The notes beneath the pieces are model-generated. The model had not been told where the DNA came from. It did no database searches and was given only the letters and a program-made list of their open reading frames with translations. Below, in pieces: positions 36,723-46,142 of a DNA stretch of 60,412 nucleotides. Each line of letters opens with the position of its first letter. Position 1 is the first letter of the stretch. This DNA is from Accumulibacter sp. (GTDB taxonomy: Bacteria > Pseudomonadota > Gammaproteobacteria > Burkholderiales > Rhodocyclaceae). The stretch covers positions 1 to 60,412 of the forward strand of contig NZ_JAMTDV010000135.1 of assembly GCF_023806565.1 (NCBI RefSeq). Reading direction: 5' to 3'. Both the position numbers and the translations under genes were made by a program.

Positions 36723-37259
36723 ATGGATCAGTACCACGGCACGACGATTCTGTCGGTCCGCCGAGGCAGCCATGTGGCCATCGGCGGCGACGGGCAGGTG
36801 ACACTGGGCAACTTGATCATCAAGGCCAGCGCCCGCAAGGTCAGGCGGATTTATCAGGGACGCATCCTCGCCGGTTTTGCCGGCGGCACGGCCGATGCAT
36901 TCACCCTGTTCGAGCGTTTTGAAGCCAAGCTCGACAAGCATCAGGGCAATCTGCTGCGCTCGGCGGTGGAACTCGCCAAGGACTGGCGCAGCGACCGCGC
37001 CTTGCGTCGGCTGGAGGCGATGCTGGCGGTGGCCGACCGGGAGAACTCGTTGATCGTCAGCGGCAACGGTGACGTACTCGAACCCGAGCACGGCATCGTC
37101 GCGATTGGCTCCGGTGGTGCTTTCGCGCAGTCGGCCGCCCGCGCGCTGGTCGAAAACACCACCCTCGACCCGGTCGAGGTGGTCCGCAAGTCTCTGCTGA
37201 TCGCCAGTGAGCTGTGCATCTACACCAATCAGAACTTCACCATCGAAGTGCTGGAATAA
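36723..37259 (+). CDS. hslV: ATP-dependent protease peptidase subunit HslV
   Basis: Proteasome-like peptidase of the HslUV (ClpQY) heat-shock protease, 178 residues. After removal of a short propeptide (MDQYHG) the catalytic N-terminal threonine lies in [36 protein letters not shown] and the C-terminal [14 protein letters not shown] match the family. GGGAG lies 6 bases before the ATG. The hslU gene starts two bases after its stop, so the two are one unit. No clear sigma-32 promoter is seen directly upstream, which is inside the STAS gene. Confidence 0.97.
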   Translation: MDQYHGTTILSVRRGSHVAIGGDGQVTLGNLIIKASARKVRRIYQGRILAGFAGGTADAFTLFERFEAKLDKHQGNLLRSAVELAKDWRSDRALRRLEAMLAVADRENSLIVSGNGDVLEPEHGIVAIGSGGAFAQSAARALVENTTLDPVEVVRKSLLIASELCIYTNQNFTIEVLE

Positions 37260-37261
37260 TC

Positions 37262-38593
37262 ATGTCGTCCATGACTCCCCAGGAAATCGTTCACGAACTC
37301 GACAAACACATCGTCGGCCAGGGCAAGGCCAAGAAGGCGGTAGCCATCGCCCTGCGCAACCGTTGGCGGCGCGCGCAGGTTGCGGAGCCGCTGCGTCAGG
37401 AAATCACTCCAAAGAACATCCTGATGATCGGCCCTACCGGCGTCGGCAAGACGGAAATCGCCCGCCGTCTGGCGCGGCTGGCGGATGCGCCGTTCATCAA
37501 GGTGGAGGCGACGAAATTCACCGAAGTCGGCTATGTCGGCCGCGACGTCGAAACGATCATTCGCGACCTGGTCGAGATCGCCGTCAAGAGCGGTCGCGAG
37601 CGCGCGATGACGGGGGTTCGCCTGCGTGCCGAAGACGCCGCCGAGGATCGCATTCTCGACGCACTGCTGCCGCCGGCGCGAGGCAGTTTCTTCAATGACG
37701 CGCAGTCGACCGAGGACAGTGCCACGCGGCAGAAATTTCGCAAGAAGTTGCGCGAAGGCGATCTCGACGAAAAGGAAATCGAGATCGAAGTTGCCGCGCC
37801 GTCGATGCAGGCAGAGATCTTTGCACCGCCCGGGATGGAGGAACTCACCGCACAGATCCAGGGCATGTTCCAGAATATCGGAGGCGGTCGCAAGAAATCG
37901 CGCCGGCTCAAGATCGTAGAGGCACGCCGGCTGCTGATCGATGAGGAGGCGGCCAAGCTGGTCAACGACGAGGACGTCAAGCACGATGCTGTTCGCAATG
38001 TCGAGCAGAATGGCATCGTCTTTCTCGATGAGATCGACAAGATTGCTTCACGCAGCGATACTCATGGCGTGGACGTCTCTCGCCAGGGCGTGCAGCGCGA
38101 CTTGCTGCCACTTGTCGAAGGAACCACCGTATCGACCAAGTACGGAATGATTCGCACGGATCACATCCTGTTCATCGCGAGCGGCGCTTTTCACCTGGCC
38201 AAGCCGTCCGACCTCATTCCCGAACTGCAGGGGCGCCTGCCGATCCGTGTCGAACTCGATTCCTTGTCGGTTGCCGATTTCGAGTGCATTCTGACGCAGA
38301 CCGACGCCTGTCTGACGACGCAGTACCAGGCGCTGCTGGCAACCGAAGGGGTGACCCTCGATTTTGCGGCCGACGGCATCCGGCGTCTGGCGGAGATTGC
38401 CTGGTCGGTCAACGAGCGCACCGAAAACATTGGCGCACGTCGGCTCTATACGGTCATGGAACGTCTGCTCGAGGAAGTGTCTTTCGCGGCGGGTAACGGA
38501 CGTTTCGATCGAGTTGCGATCGATGCCGCCTACGTCGACAGCCGGCTGGCCGAGCTTGCGCACAACGAGGATCTTTCGCGCTACGTCCTGTAG
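37262..38593 (+). CDS. hslU: ATP-dependent protease ATPase subunit HslU
   Basis: AAA+ unfoldase of the HslUV protease, 443 residues. [24 protein letters not shown] begins, shown here split as [12 protein letters not shown]. Walker A is [15 protein letters not shown], Walker [12 protein letters not shown], sensor-type [11 protein letters not shown], and the C-terminal peptide LSRYVL inserts into HslV. The family GYVGRDVE pore loop is present ([13 protein letters not shown]). The I-domain (about 110-240) is shorter on sequence but complete. It is translationally close to hslV. Confidence 0.97.
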   Translation: MSSMTPQEIVHELDKHIVGQGKAKKAVAIALRNRWRRAQVAEPLRQEITPKNILMIGPTGVGKTEIARRLARLADAPFIKVEATKFTEVGYVGRDVETIIRDLVEIAVKSGRERAMTGVRLRAEDAAEDRILDALLPPARGSFFNDAQSTEDSATRQKFRKKLREGDLDEKEIEIEVAAPSMQAEIFAPPGMEELTAQIQGMFQNIGGGRKKSRRLKIVEARRLLIDEEAAKLVNDEDVKHDAVRNVEQNGIVFLDEIDKIASRSDTHGVDVSRQGVQRDLLPLVEGTTVSTKYGMIRTDHILFIASGAFHLAKPSDLIPELQGRLPIRVELDSLSVADFECILTQTDACLTTQYQALLATEGVTLDFAADGIRRLAEIAWSVNERTENIGARRLYTVMERLLEEVSFAAGNGRFDRVAIDAAYVDSRLAELAHNEDLSRYVL

Positions 38594-38692
38594 CAGACGC
38601 GACTGCCGCGGTGTGCTGCCGGCGTTGCCAGCGGTGGCGGCAAGGGCGAACGGCGACGGCAGTGTGCCTGCCGCAAGTGCTCGTGCAGCGGC

Positions 38693-40042
38693 CTACAACA
38701 GCTCCAACGGTTGCGTGAGGCCGGAGGCGTAGGCAGACGAACTCCCTTGTACCGCGGCCTGACCCAGTTTGGCCAACACCTTGTTGGCTTCGCGCAACCG
38801 TCCGAGGACCTTGCTCAGCAGCACCTTGTGGAAGCGTTCACGCACCTCGTCCGAGCTCAACTCCAGCGCCGCGCTGTTGATTTCTAGGAACAGGGTTGGC
38901 TCCAAGGTCACCACCGTCGCGTGTCGCCGGCTGTCGCCGGGGTGCAGGTAGGCCATCTCTCCCACGACTTCGCTCGCACCAAGTCGGCAGATCACCCGTC
39001 CCTCGGTGGATATTTCCACGAAGCCGTCGACGATGACACCGAACTTGCGGTGATTTTCGCCTTCGCGGATCAGCGTCACCTTTTCCGCCAGCTCCCGCCA
39101 GACGCTGATGCGCAGTACTTCCCACAACTCGATGTCCTCGAACGCGTCGAAGAACTCGACCTTGCGCAGTCTTTCAAAATGCGACAGATCCTGCTGCATC
39201 TGATCTTCGTCGAGCATCTGGTAGCGAACCGCAGAGAGATCCTTCGCGAACTCGGCGCCATTGCGGTAGCGGCTGTAAAGGTCCTTTTCGAGCGCCTTCT
39301 TGATGATCGGGTCGAGTCCCGCTGGCAAGGTCGGGTTCAGCGCGCAGACCGACGGTGAATCCATGTTGACGATCTTGTAAACCAGAGTCCCGGGATTGTT
39401 GGCGCGAAATGGCAGGCGTCCGGTCAAGAGCTGGAAGAGCAGTACGCCGAGCGAATAGAGGTCGGTTTTCTGGTTGAGCGGATAATTCTTGACCTGTTCG
39501 GGGGACATGTAGGCAGGCGATCCGACGCCCATCACGAACGTCGAGTCCGTAACCATGTCCTTGTGCAGATTCAGTCCGAGACCGAAATCGGTGATCTTCG
39601 GGTTGTCGTCGGCGTCGATCAGGATATTGGCGGGCTTGATGTCGCGATGCACGATGCCCTGGCGGAATGCATGGTCGAGCGCCAGGCAGCACTTGAAAAT
39701 GATGCCGATCACCCGGTGCATCGGCAGCAGACGGTTGATCGCACAGTACTTGTCAAGGGCCGTTCCATCGATGAACTCCATCACCAGATAGGCCTGTTCC
39801 GCCTCCACGACGGCGTCGTAGATCTTCACGATGTTCGGGTGATCCAGGCGCCGGCCGATCGCGTCTTCAGTCTGGAAGAGCTTGCGCAAGCGACGCGACA
39901 TGGCGGCATTGTCGTCGCCGAAGCGAATCAGCTTGATGGCGACTTGGCGATCGAGCTCCGGATCACGGGCAAGATAGACGACCGCAGTCGCACCCTTGCC
40001 AATGGACCGGATGACTTCATATTTGCCAATCTTCTCCAACAT
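38693..40042 (-). CDS. Ser/Thr protein kinase with C-terminal cyclic-nucleotide-binding-like domain
   Basis: A 449-residue eukaryotic-like kinase. The catalytic domain (about 5-270) has the glycine loop IGKGATAVVYLA, ATP lysine Lys37 in VAIKL, catalytic loop HRDIKPANIL (His132-Arg133-Asp134) and DFG (152-154), with GSPAYMSPEQ as the activation segment end; all key residues are present. Residues about 295-415 form a cNMP-binding-like beta-roll with GVIVDGFVEIS, GASEVVGEMAYL and ATVVTLEPTLFLEI, followed by a helix. There is no transmembrane segment. A GTG four codons earlier is an alternative start. It is divergent from grpE. Confidence 0.9.
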   Translation of the reverse strand: MLEKIGKYEVIRSIGKGATAVVYLARDPELDRQVAIKLIRFGDDNAAMSRRLRKLFQTEDAIGRRLDHPNIVKIYDAVVEAEQAYLVMEFIDGTALDKYCAINRLLPMHRVIGIIFKCCLALDHAFRQGIVHRDIKPANILIDADDNPKITDFGLGLNLHKDMVTDSTFVMGVGSPAYMSPEQVKNYPLNQKTDLYSLGVLLFQLLTGRLPFRANNPGTLVYKIVNMDSPSVCALNPTLPAGLDPIIKKALEKDLYSRYRNGAEFAKDLSAVRYQMLDEDQMQQDLSHFERLRKVEFFDAFEDIELWEVLRISVWRELAEKVTLIREGENHRKFGVIVDGFVEISTEGRVICRLGASEVVGEMAYLHPGDSRRHATVVTLEPTLFLEINSAALELSSDEVRERFHKVLLSKVLGRLREANKVLAKLGQAAVQGSSSAYASGLTQPLELL

Positions 40043-40160
40043 GCCAATGAACACCTATCGACCAGCAGCGGGAAACGGAATCGTAGCAGGAGAAGGCATC
40101 TGCTGACCAAGAATAATGCGCACCACGTGCTTGCCGCAGACTTCAGTGCGAAAAAAAGAA

Positions 40161-40187
40161 CTTGAAATCGCCGCTCTCGCCCCAAAC
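40161..40187 (+). promoter_or_regulatory. Sigma-32 heat-shock promoter of grpE
   Basis: CTTGAAA (40161-40167) and CCCCAAAC (40180-40187) are separated by 12 bases, close to the consensus CTTGAAA and CCCCATNT. It lies 31 bases upstream of the grpE start. Confidence 0.75.
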
Positions 40188-40217
40188 TCTCCCGCGTTTT
40201 CACGGAGATCATCACTT

Positions 40218-40778
40218 ATGCAAGCGAACGACCAAGTACCCGAAGAGATGACGGACGCGCCGGTGACGGCGGAAATCGATGCATCCGAAACGGAAAGCAC
40301 GCCGGTTGCGGAAACCGGTCCGAGTCTGGAAGAGGCCCTCCTGCAGGCCCAACGAAAGGCCGACGAATACCAGGATGCGTGGTTGCGCGCCAAAGCAGAA
40401 ACCGAGAACGTGCGGCGGCGCGCCCAGGAAGACATCGCCAAGGCTGCGAAGTTTTCGATTGACCGGTTCGCGCGTGAGCTCCTGGCGGTCAAGGACAGTC
40501 TCGAAGCGGCGCTGGCGACCGAGTCCGCGAGCGTCGAGAGCCTCCGCTCCGGCACCGAACTGACCCTCAAGCAGTTGGTTGCCGCTTTCGAAAAATCTGC
40601 ACTGAGCGAGGTCAACCCGCTGGGCGAAAAGTTTGATCCACATCGACATCAGGCGATCAGCGTCGTCGAATCGACACAGGAACCGAACACCGTGATCAAC
40701 GTCCTGCAGAAAGGCTACCTGCTCGCCGACCGCGTTCTGCGCCCGGCTCTGGTCGTCGTCGCCAAGGCCACGGCTTGA
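40218..40778 (+). CDS. grpE: Nucleotide exchange factor GrpE
   Basis: Co-chaperone that releases ADP from DnaK, 186 residues. The acidic N-terminus (to about 40) precedes the long coiled coil [20 protein letters not shown]. The compact C-terminal beta domain contains [20 protein letters not shown] and ends [21 protein letters not shown]. The ATG at 40218 is preceded by GGAG about 12 bases away. It is followed by dnaK after 92 bases, with a separate sigma-32 promoter overlapping its stop codon. Confidence 0.96.
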   Translation: MQANDQVPEEMTDAPVTAEIDASETESTPVAETGPSLEEALLQAQRKADEYQDAWLRAKAETENVRRRAQEDIAKAAKFSIDRFARELLAVKDSLEAALATESASVESLRSGTELTLKQLVAAFEKSALSEVNPLGEKFDPHRHQAISVVESTQEPNTVINVLQKGYLLADRVLRPALVVVAKATA

Positions 40779-40801
40779 AATCGTCACCATGATCCCCACT
40801 T
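40774..40801 (+). promoter_or_regulatory. Sigma-32 heat-shock promoter of dnaK
   Basis: CTTGAAA (40774-40780) and CCCCACTT (40794-40801) with a 13-base spacer closely match the heat-shock consensus. The -35 box overlaps the grpE stop codon. It is 70 bases upstream of the dnaK ATG. Confidence 0.8.
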
Positions 40802-40870
40802 GCGGATCATCACCAGACATTACGGTTTTCGCCGAATGTTTCCATAAGACAATACTGAAAGGATTCTGAA

Positions 40871-42799
40871 ATGGGCAAGATCATCGGCATCGATCTCGGG
40901 ACGACCAACTCCTGCGTGGCCGTCATGGAGAACGGGAAACCGAAGGTCATCGAAAACTCCGAAGGTGCGCGCACGACACCGTCGACGGTCGCTTACGCGG
41001 AAGACGGCGAAATCCTGTGCGGGGCGCCGGCGAAGCGGCAGGCGGTGACCAATCCGAAGAACACGCTGTACGCGATCAAGCGCCTGATCGGCCGCCGCTT
41101 CGAAGAGAAGGAAGTACAAAAGGACATCGCGCTGATGCCGTTCAAGATTCTCAAGGCGGACAACGGCGACGCCTGGGTCGAAGTCCGTGGCAAGAGAATT
41201 GCGCCGCCGCAGGTTTCGGCGGAAGTCCTGCGCAAGATGAAGAAGACCGCCGAGGATTATCTCGGCGAGGAAGTGACCGAGGCGGTGATCACCGTGCCGG
41301 CCTACTTCAACGACAGTCAGCGTCAGGCTACCAAGGATGCAGGGCGAATCGCCGGCCTCGAGGTCAAGCGCATCATCAACGAGCCGACGGCGGCGGCGCT
41401 GGCCTTCGGCATGGACAAGAAGCAGGGCGACAAGAAGATTGCGGTCTATGACCTCGGCGGTGGCACCTTCGACATTTCGATCATCGAGATTGCGGCGGTC
41501 GAAGGCGAACACCAGTTCGAAGTGCTATCTACCAACGGCGATACTTTCCTCGGCGGAGAAGACTTCGACCAGCGGCTGATCGACTACATCATCGAGGAAT
41601 TCAAGAAGGAGTCCGGAGTCAATCTGAAAGCCGACGTGCTGGCGCTGCAGCGGCTCAAGGATGCCGCGGAAAAGGCGAAGATCGAACTCTCGTCCGGGCA
41701 GCAGAACGAGATCAACCTGCCGTACATCACCGCCGATGCGTCCGGACCGAAACACCTGACGCTGAAGATCACGCGCGCCAAGTTCGAGTCACTGGTTGAC
41801 GACCTCATCGAGCGCACCATCGAGCCCTGCCGCATCGCGCTGAAGGATGCCGGCTGCAAGATCGGCGACATCAACGACGTGATTCTCGTCGGTGGTCAGA
41901 CCCGGATGCCCAAGGTGCAGGAGAAGGTGAAGGAATTCTTCGGCCGCGAGCCGCGGCGGGACGTCAACCCGGACGAGGCGGTCGCTGTCGGCGCCGCGAT
42001 CCAGGGGGGTGTCCTGCAGGGCGAGGTGAAGGATGTTCTCCTGCTCGACGTGACGCCGCTGTCGCTGGGCATCGAGACGCTGGGCGGCGTGATGACCAAG
42101 TTGATCAAGAAGAATACGACCATCCCGACCAAGGCGACGCAGGTCTTCTCGACAGCCGACGACAATCAGTCTGCGGTGACCATTCACGTGTTGCAGGGCG
42201 AGCGCGAAATGGCCAGCGGCAACAAGAGCCTCGGGCAATTCAATCTTTCGGACATTCCGCCGGCGCCGCGTGGCATGCCGCAGATCGAGGTGACCTTCGA
42301 CATCGATGCAAACGGCATTCTGCATGTCTCGGCCAAGGACAAGGCCACCGGCAAGGAGAACAAGATCCGGATCCAGGCTTCTTCGGGCTTGAGCGAGGCG
42401 GAGGTACAGCGCATGGTGCAGGATGCCGAGTTGCACGCCGAGGAGGACCGGAAGGCGCACGAACTTGCGGAGGCACGCAATCAGTGCGACGGCATGATCC
42501 ACACGGTCAAGAAGTCGCTCACCGAATACGGCAAGGAGTTGTCCGACGATGAGAAGGGTTCCATCGAAAGGGCGATGAAGGAAGCCGACGAGGCGATTCG
42601 CGGCAACGACATCGATGCCATCCGGGCGAAGAGCGAGGCACTCGCGACGGCCGCTCAAAAGCTCGGCGAGAAGATGTACGCCAAGCAGCAGCCGCATGCG
42701 GGTGCTGGCGAGCATCCGGGCAGCGGCGCCGGCGAGGCGAAGAAGGACGACAGCGACGTCGTCGACGCCGAGTTCACCGAAGTCAAGGACAAGAAGTAG
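40871..42799 (+). CDS. dnaK: Chaperone DnaK (Hsp70)
   Basis: The Hsp70 chaperone, 642 residues, standard length. The ATPase domain opens [20 protein letters not shown] and carries [15 protein letters not shown] and [11 protein letters not shown]. The linker and substrate-binding domain include [17 protein letters not shown]. The Gly/Ala-rich lid tail ends [16 protein letters not shown], the conserved proteobacterial C-terminus. AAAGGA precedes the ATG. It works with GrpE and DnaJ encoded around it. Confidence 0.98.
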   Translation: MGKIIGIDLGTTNSCVAVMENGKPKVIENSEGARTTPSTVAYAEDGEILCGAPAKRQAVTNPKNTLYAIKRLIGRRFEEKEVQKDIALMPFKILKADNGDAWVEVRGKRIAPPQVSAEVLRKMKKTAEDYLGEEVTEAVITVPAYFNDSQRQATKDAGRIAGLEVKRIINEPTAAALAFGMDKKQGDKKIAVYDLGGGTFDISIIEIAAVEGEHQFEVLSTNGDTFLGGEDFDQRLIDYIIEEFKKESGVNLKADVLALQRLKDAAEKAKIELSSGQQNEINLPYITADASGPKHLTLKITRAKFESLVDDLIERTIEPCRIALKDAGCKIGDINDVILVGGQTRMPKVQEKVKEFFGREPRRDVNPDEAVAVGAAIQGGVLQGEVKDVLLLDVTPLSLGIETLGGVMTKLIKKNTTIPTKATQVFSTADDNQSAVTIHVLQGEREMASGNKSLGQFNLSDIPPAPRGMPQIEVTFDIDANGILHVSAKDKATGKENKIRIQASSGLSEAEVQRMVQDAELHAEEDRKAHELAEARNQCDGMIHTVKKSLTEYGKELSDDEKGSIERAMKEADEAIRGNDIDAIRAKSEALATAAQKLGEKMYAKQQPHAGAGEHPGSGAGEAKKDDSDVVDAEFTEVKDKK

Positions 42800-42874
42800 G
42801 CATCCATGCGAACGGGCATGACTGTTCCGGATAGCCGCAATGAGGGAAGGTCCTGCCCGTCCGCTCACCGCTGG

Positions 42875-42900
42875 GCTCTCTCCCGCACGCGGGAGAGAGC
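42875..42900. repeat. Perfect inverted repeat between dnaK and dnaJ
   Basis: Two perfect 12-base arms, GCTCTCTCCCGC and GCGGGAGAGAGC, surround an AC loop. No T-run follows, so it is not a typical intrinsic terminator. It directly precedes repeat copy A and appears to be part of the same dispersed element. It could act as an mRNA stability or processing hairpin between the two genes. Confidence 0.7.
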
Positions 42901-42908
42901 AGGCTCGT

Positions 42909-42932
42909 GAGTCGCTTTTGCGACCTTCACGG
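42909..42932 (+). repeat. Dispersed palindromic repeat, copy A
   Basis: GAGTCGCTTTTGCGACCTTC followed by ACGG: a GTCGC/GCGAC hairpin then a TTCAC box, as in the copies at 31825-31850 and 35061-35085. It sits about 57 bases upstream of dnaJ. Confidence 0.45.
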
Positions 42933-42989
42933 AAAGGGCGAGGCGTATAATCTTGCCTCGCTCTAGCCCCCTAAAGTATCCGAGAACCG

Positions 42990-44114
42990 ATGGCCAAACG
43001 TGACTTTTATGAGATTCTGGGTGTCAACCGCGACGCCTCGGATGATGACATCAAGAGAGCCTATCGCAAACTGGCGATGAAATATCATCCGGACCGCAAT
43101 CCGGACAACCCAAAAGCCGAAGAGCATTTCAAGGAAGTCAAGGAAGCCTACGAAATCCTGACCGACGCCGAAAAGCGTGCCGCCTACGACCAATACGGGC
43201 ACGCCGGCATCGATCCGCAAGCGGGCATGGGTGGGGGCGGAGCGGGTGGTTTCGCCGATGCCTTTGGCGGCATATTCGATGAAATTTTCGGTGGCCGGCG
43301 CGGTGGTGGGGGTCGGTCCAGCGTCTACCGCGGCGCCGATTTGCGCTACAACCTCGAAGTGACGCTCGAACAGGCGGCGTTCGGTACCGAAACCAAAATT
43401 CGCATCCCGACCATGGAGGTTTGCGACGCCTGCCACGGCAGCGGCGCCAAAGCTGGTACGCAACCCAAGACTTGTCCGACCTGCCAGGGTAGCGGCCAGG
43501 TCCGACTGCAGCAGGGTTTCTTCTCGATTCAGCAGACCTGTCCCAAATGTCACGGGACGGGGCGGTTTATTGCCGATCCCTGCGGCCCTTGCCATGGCGC
43601 GGGTCGCGTCAAGCAGCACAAGACACTGGCCGTCAAGATCCCGGCAGGGGTCGACGAGGGCGATCGTATCCGGCTTTCGGGCGAGGGCGAGCACGGGATC
43701 AACGGCGGTCCCTCCGGCGACCTGTACGTCCAGATTCACCTCAGGCCGCATCCCGTCTTTCAACGCGAGCAGAACGACCTGCATTGCGAGATGCCGATCA
43801 GCTTCACCACAGCAGCGCTCGGTGGAGAGATCGACATTCCGACACTGGACGGTGCGGCAAAGATCCGCGTTCCGCCGGAGACTCAGTCCGGGAAAACCTT
43901 CCGCCTGCGCGGAAAGGGCATCAAGGGAGTGCGCAGTCACGCACAAGGGGACCTGCTTTGCCACGTGGTGGTGGAAACTCCCGTGCACCTGACCGAGCGG
44001 CAGAAGGAACTGCTACGCGAGCTTGAAGAGTCCAGCCGGGAAAACTCTGCTCACCATAACCCCCGCGCCAAGTCCTGGATGGATCGCGTGCGCGACTTTT
44101 TCGCCGCCACCTGA
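42990..44114 (+). CDS. dnaJ: Chaperone DnaJ (Hsp40)
   Basis: Co-chaperone of DnaK, 374 residues. The J-domain (1-70) has the HPD tripeptide in [10 protein letters not shown] Gly/Phe region follows ([14 protein letters not shown]). The zinc region has four CxxCxG repeats: [24 protein letters not shown] and CGPCHGAG. The C-terminal substrate domain is complete. It is 190 bases after dnaK with an intervening hairpin. I could not find a sigma-32 promoter of its own, so it may be partly read through from dnaK. Confidence 0.97.
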   Translation: MAKRDFYEILGVNRDASDDDIKRAYRKLAMKYHPDRNPDNPKAEEHFKEVKEAYEILTDAEKRAAYDQYGHAGIDPQAGMGGGGAGGFADAFGGIFDEIFGGRRGGGGRSSVYRGADLRYNLEVTLEQAAFGTETKIRIPTMEVCDACHGSGAKAGTQPKTCPTCQGSGQVRLQQGFFSIQQTCPKCHGTGRFIADPCGPCHGAGRVKQHKTLAVKIPAGVDEGDRIRLSGEGEHGINGGPSGDLYVQIHLRPHPVFQREQNDLHCEMPISFTTAALGGEIDIPTLDGAAKIRVPPETQSGKTFRLRGKGIKGVRSHAQGDLLCHVVVETPVHLTERQKELLRELEESSRENSAHHNPRAKSWMDRVRDFFAAT

Positions 44115-44275
44115 CGAGATTCGCTTGCCGACGCAACGGCCGCTTGCCGGATCGACCAGCAATCAGTTTCTCCGTGTAAGGACGGTGTCAGCTTGCGTCT
44201 CCATGCTTGTTCGTCTCCGCCGGGACCGGTTCGCCGGAACGCCACGGCGGGAACACGTGGCTGGGGGGCGATCGC

Positions 44276-45418
44276 ATGGGATTGGCAAGAGCACTGCTGT
44301 TGGCTATTCTGAGCTGGGTCGGAGGTGTGCTGGCAGGCGAGGTCGGCGTCACCGACAGCACTATCCTGATCGGAATGACGGCACCTTTTTCCGGTCCCAG
44401 CGGAGCGTACGGGCTGGACATGAAGACGGTAATCAACGCCTACTTCCGCCAGATCAACGACGCCGGAGGCATCCATGGACGGCGATTGGACCTGCGCGCC
44501 ATCGACGACGGTTACGAAACCGAGCGGACGCTTGTCAATACTCGTAACCTCATCGCGCAGGAGAAGGTTTTCGCCCTGCTCGCGTCGTATGGCTCGAGTC
44601 CGACCACGGCGGCGATGAACGAGGTCTTCGGGATTGCCAGAGTGCCGCTGGTCGGCACCATTTCCGGCGCCGATTCGATCCGCCAGTCGCCGAAGGACAA
44701 TCCGAACAATCGCTACATGTTCAATGTCCGGGCGAGCTACGCGAACGAGACGGAAGCGATCGTGAACCAGCTTACCTCCCTCGGTTTCAAGAACATCGCC
44801 GTCCTCTACCAGAATGACGGTTTCGGCAAGTCCGGTCTCGACGGCGTTGTTGCCGCGCTGAAGAAGCACGGACAGGCGCCGTCCGCCGTGGCCACCGTCG
44901 AACGCAACTCGGTCGATGTCGGGCAGGCGGTCCAGACGATCGCCAAGGCCAATCCGCAAGCGGTCATCATGGTGACCCTGTACAAACCGACCGCCGCTTT
45001 CGTGCGCGCGATGAGGAAAATTGGCCAGACGCCGCAGTTCATGACCTTGTCTCCGGTCGGCGCCGATTTGCTGGTTCAGGAACTCGGTGACGAGGCACGC
45101 GGCATCGGCATATCCCAGGTCATGCCCTATCCGTGGAACGATGCCACACCAATAGTACGGGAATACCAGAGGCTGCTCGGCCCGAATGGGAAACCGTCGT
45201 ACTATGGTCTCGAAGCTTACGCCATGGCGAAGTTGCTGGTCGACGCGATCCGCAAGACGGGCAAGGATCTGACGCGCGAGAAATTCATTGCCACGCTTGA
45301 GAACATGCAGAATCACGACCTGGGTGGTTATCGCGTCAGCTATTCGGCCAACGATCGTCTTGGTTCCCGCTTTGTCGATCTCACCGTGGTCGGCAGTGGT
45401 GGTCGGGTTCTGCGTTAG
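44276..45418 (+). CDS. Branched-chain amino-acid-type ABC transporter substrate-binding protein
   Basis: A periplasmic binding protein of the Leu/Ile/Val (Peripla_BP_6) family, 380 residues. It has a signal peptide to about residue 21 (SWVGGVLAGEVG), then the family opening ILIGMTAPFSGPSGAYG, INAYFRQINDAGGIHGR and the hinge regions VLYQNDGFGKSGLDGV and GLEAYAMAKLLVDAIRK. No permease or ATPase genes are adjacent, so it is an orphan receptor; orphans of this family also serve as sensors. The start at 44276 follows GGGGGG. Confidence 0.88.
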   Translation: MGLARALLLAILSWVGGVLAGEVGVTDSTILIGMTAPFSGPSGAYGLDMKTVINAYFRQINDAGGIHGRRLDLRAIDDGYETERTLVNTRNLIAQEKVFALLASYGSSPTTAAMNEVFGIARVPLVGTISGADSIRQSPKDNPNNRYMFNVRASYANETEAIVNQLTSLGFKNIAVLYQNDGFGKSGLDGVVAALKKHGQAPSAVATVERNSVDVGQAVQTIAKANPQAVIMVTLYKPTAAFVRAMRKIGQTPQFMTLSPVGADLLVQELGDEARGIGISQVMPYPWNDATPIVREYQRLLGPNGKPSYYGLEAYAMAKLLVDAIRKTGKDLTREKFIATLENMQNHDLGGYRVSYSANDRLGSRFVDLTVVGSGGRVLR

Positions 45419-45504
45419 CGCCGAATGATCGCCACAGCGTTGGGTGCGTTTTTCCCGCACGGTCGGAAGCCGGGTTCTGCCGTGTGCGCGGGCATGCGTG
45501 CGAC

Positions 45505-46092
45505 ATGCTGACGCGTGCTGGTATCTTGCTGCTGATGCTGCTGGGAATGAGAGCCGCGGCGTGTGCCGACGTGTCCGCCCCGCAGACGCTCGAAGAGGCC
45601 AAGGCGCAGCGTGAGCGCGCCGCTGCGCTGCGTGCCGAGGCCGAGCGCCGCCTGGACAGCGAGCGCAAGCAGTGCTACTCGAAATTCCTGGTCAACGACT
45701 GTCTTGCGGCGGCCAAGAAGCGCTATACGGCGACGATCGTCGAGGCTCGCCAGATCGACCAGCCGGCTCGCGATTTCGAGCGCGAGGCGAAGCGGCAGGA
45801 AGTCGAGGCCAAGGAGGCGCAGCGAGTGGCTGATCAGCCGCGGCGCGAGGCAGAGCAGAAGGAGAGCGCCGAGCGCTTCCGCGCCGAAGAGGCAGCCAAG
45901 GCTGCTGAACGCGAACGAAAACTTGCGGCAAAAGCGGCGCAGGCGGAAGAGGGGCGCCGGAAGGCCGCGGCCGAGCAGGCAAAACGGCAGGCCAAGCTGG
46001 AAAAGCGGGCCAGCGAGGAAGCCGAACGACAGGCGAAGAAGGCTGCGCACGAGGCCGCGGGCCAGCCGGCGGCGGGTAGCCGTGCCAACTGA
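45505..46092 (+). CDS. Exported coiled-coil hypothetical protein
   Basis: A 195-residue protein with a signal peptide (about 1-22, RAGILLLMLLGMRAAACAD) and then almost wholly charged helical sequence rich in Ala, Glu, Lys and Arg. Two cysteines (QCYSKFLVNDC) lie at the start of the mature region and could form a disulfide. The long alternating EA/KA stretches predict a coiled coil; similarity to colicin-import-type proteins would be compositional. I do not recognise a function. It ends convergently 50 bases from the ABC-F gene, across a 14-base palindrome CCGGGCGCGCCCGG (46124-46137). Confidence 0.7.
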   Translation: MLTRAGILLLMLLGMRAAACADVSAPQTLEEAKAQRERAAALRAEAERRLDSERKQCYSKFLVNDCLAAAKKRYTATIVEARQIDQPARDFEREAKRQEVEAKEAQRVADQPRREAEQKESAERFRAEEAAKAAERERKLAAKAAQAEEGRRKAAAEQAKRQAKLEKRASEEAERQAKKAAHEAAGQPAAGSRAN

Positions 46093-46142
46093 GGCGCTGC
46101 CACAGACACCAGACCATCGTTGCCCGGGCGCGCCCGGCCGGG

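Noticed and set aside
42875-42900. dnaK-dnaJ hairpin as an intrinsic terminator
   Set aside because: The stem is perfect but no T-run follows on either strand, so I list it as an inverted repeat.
42950-42980. Sigma-32 promoter directly before dnaJ (CTTGCC ... CCCCCTAAA)
   Set aside because: The two boxes are four or more bases too close together and the -35 box is poor.
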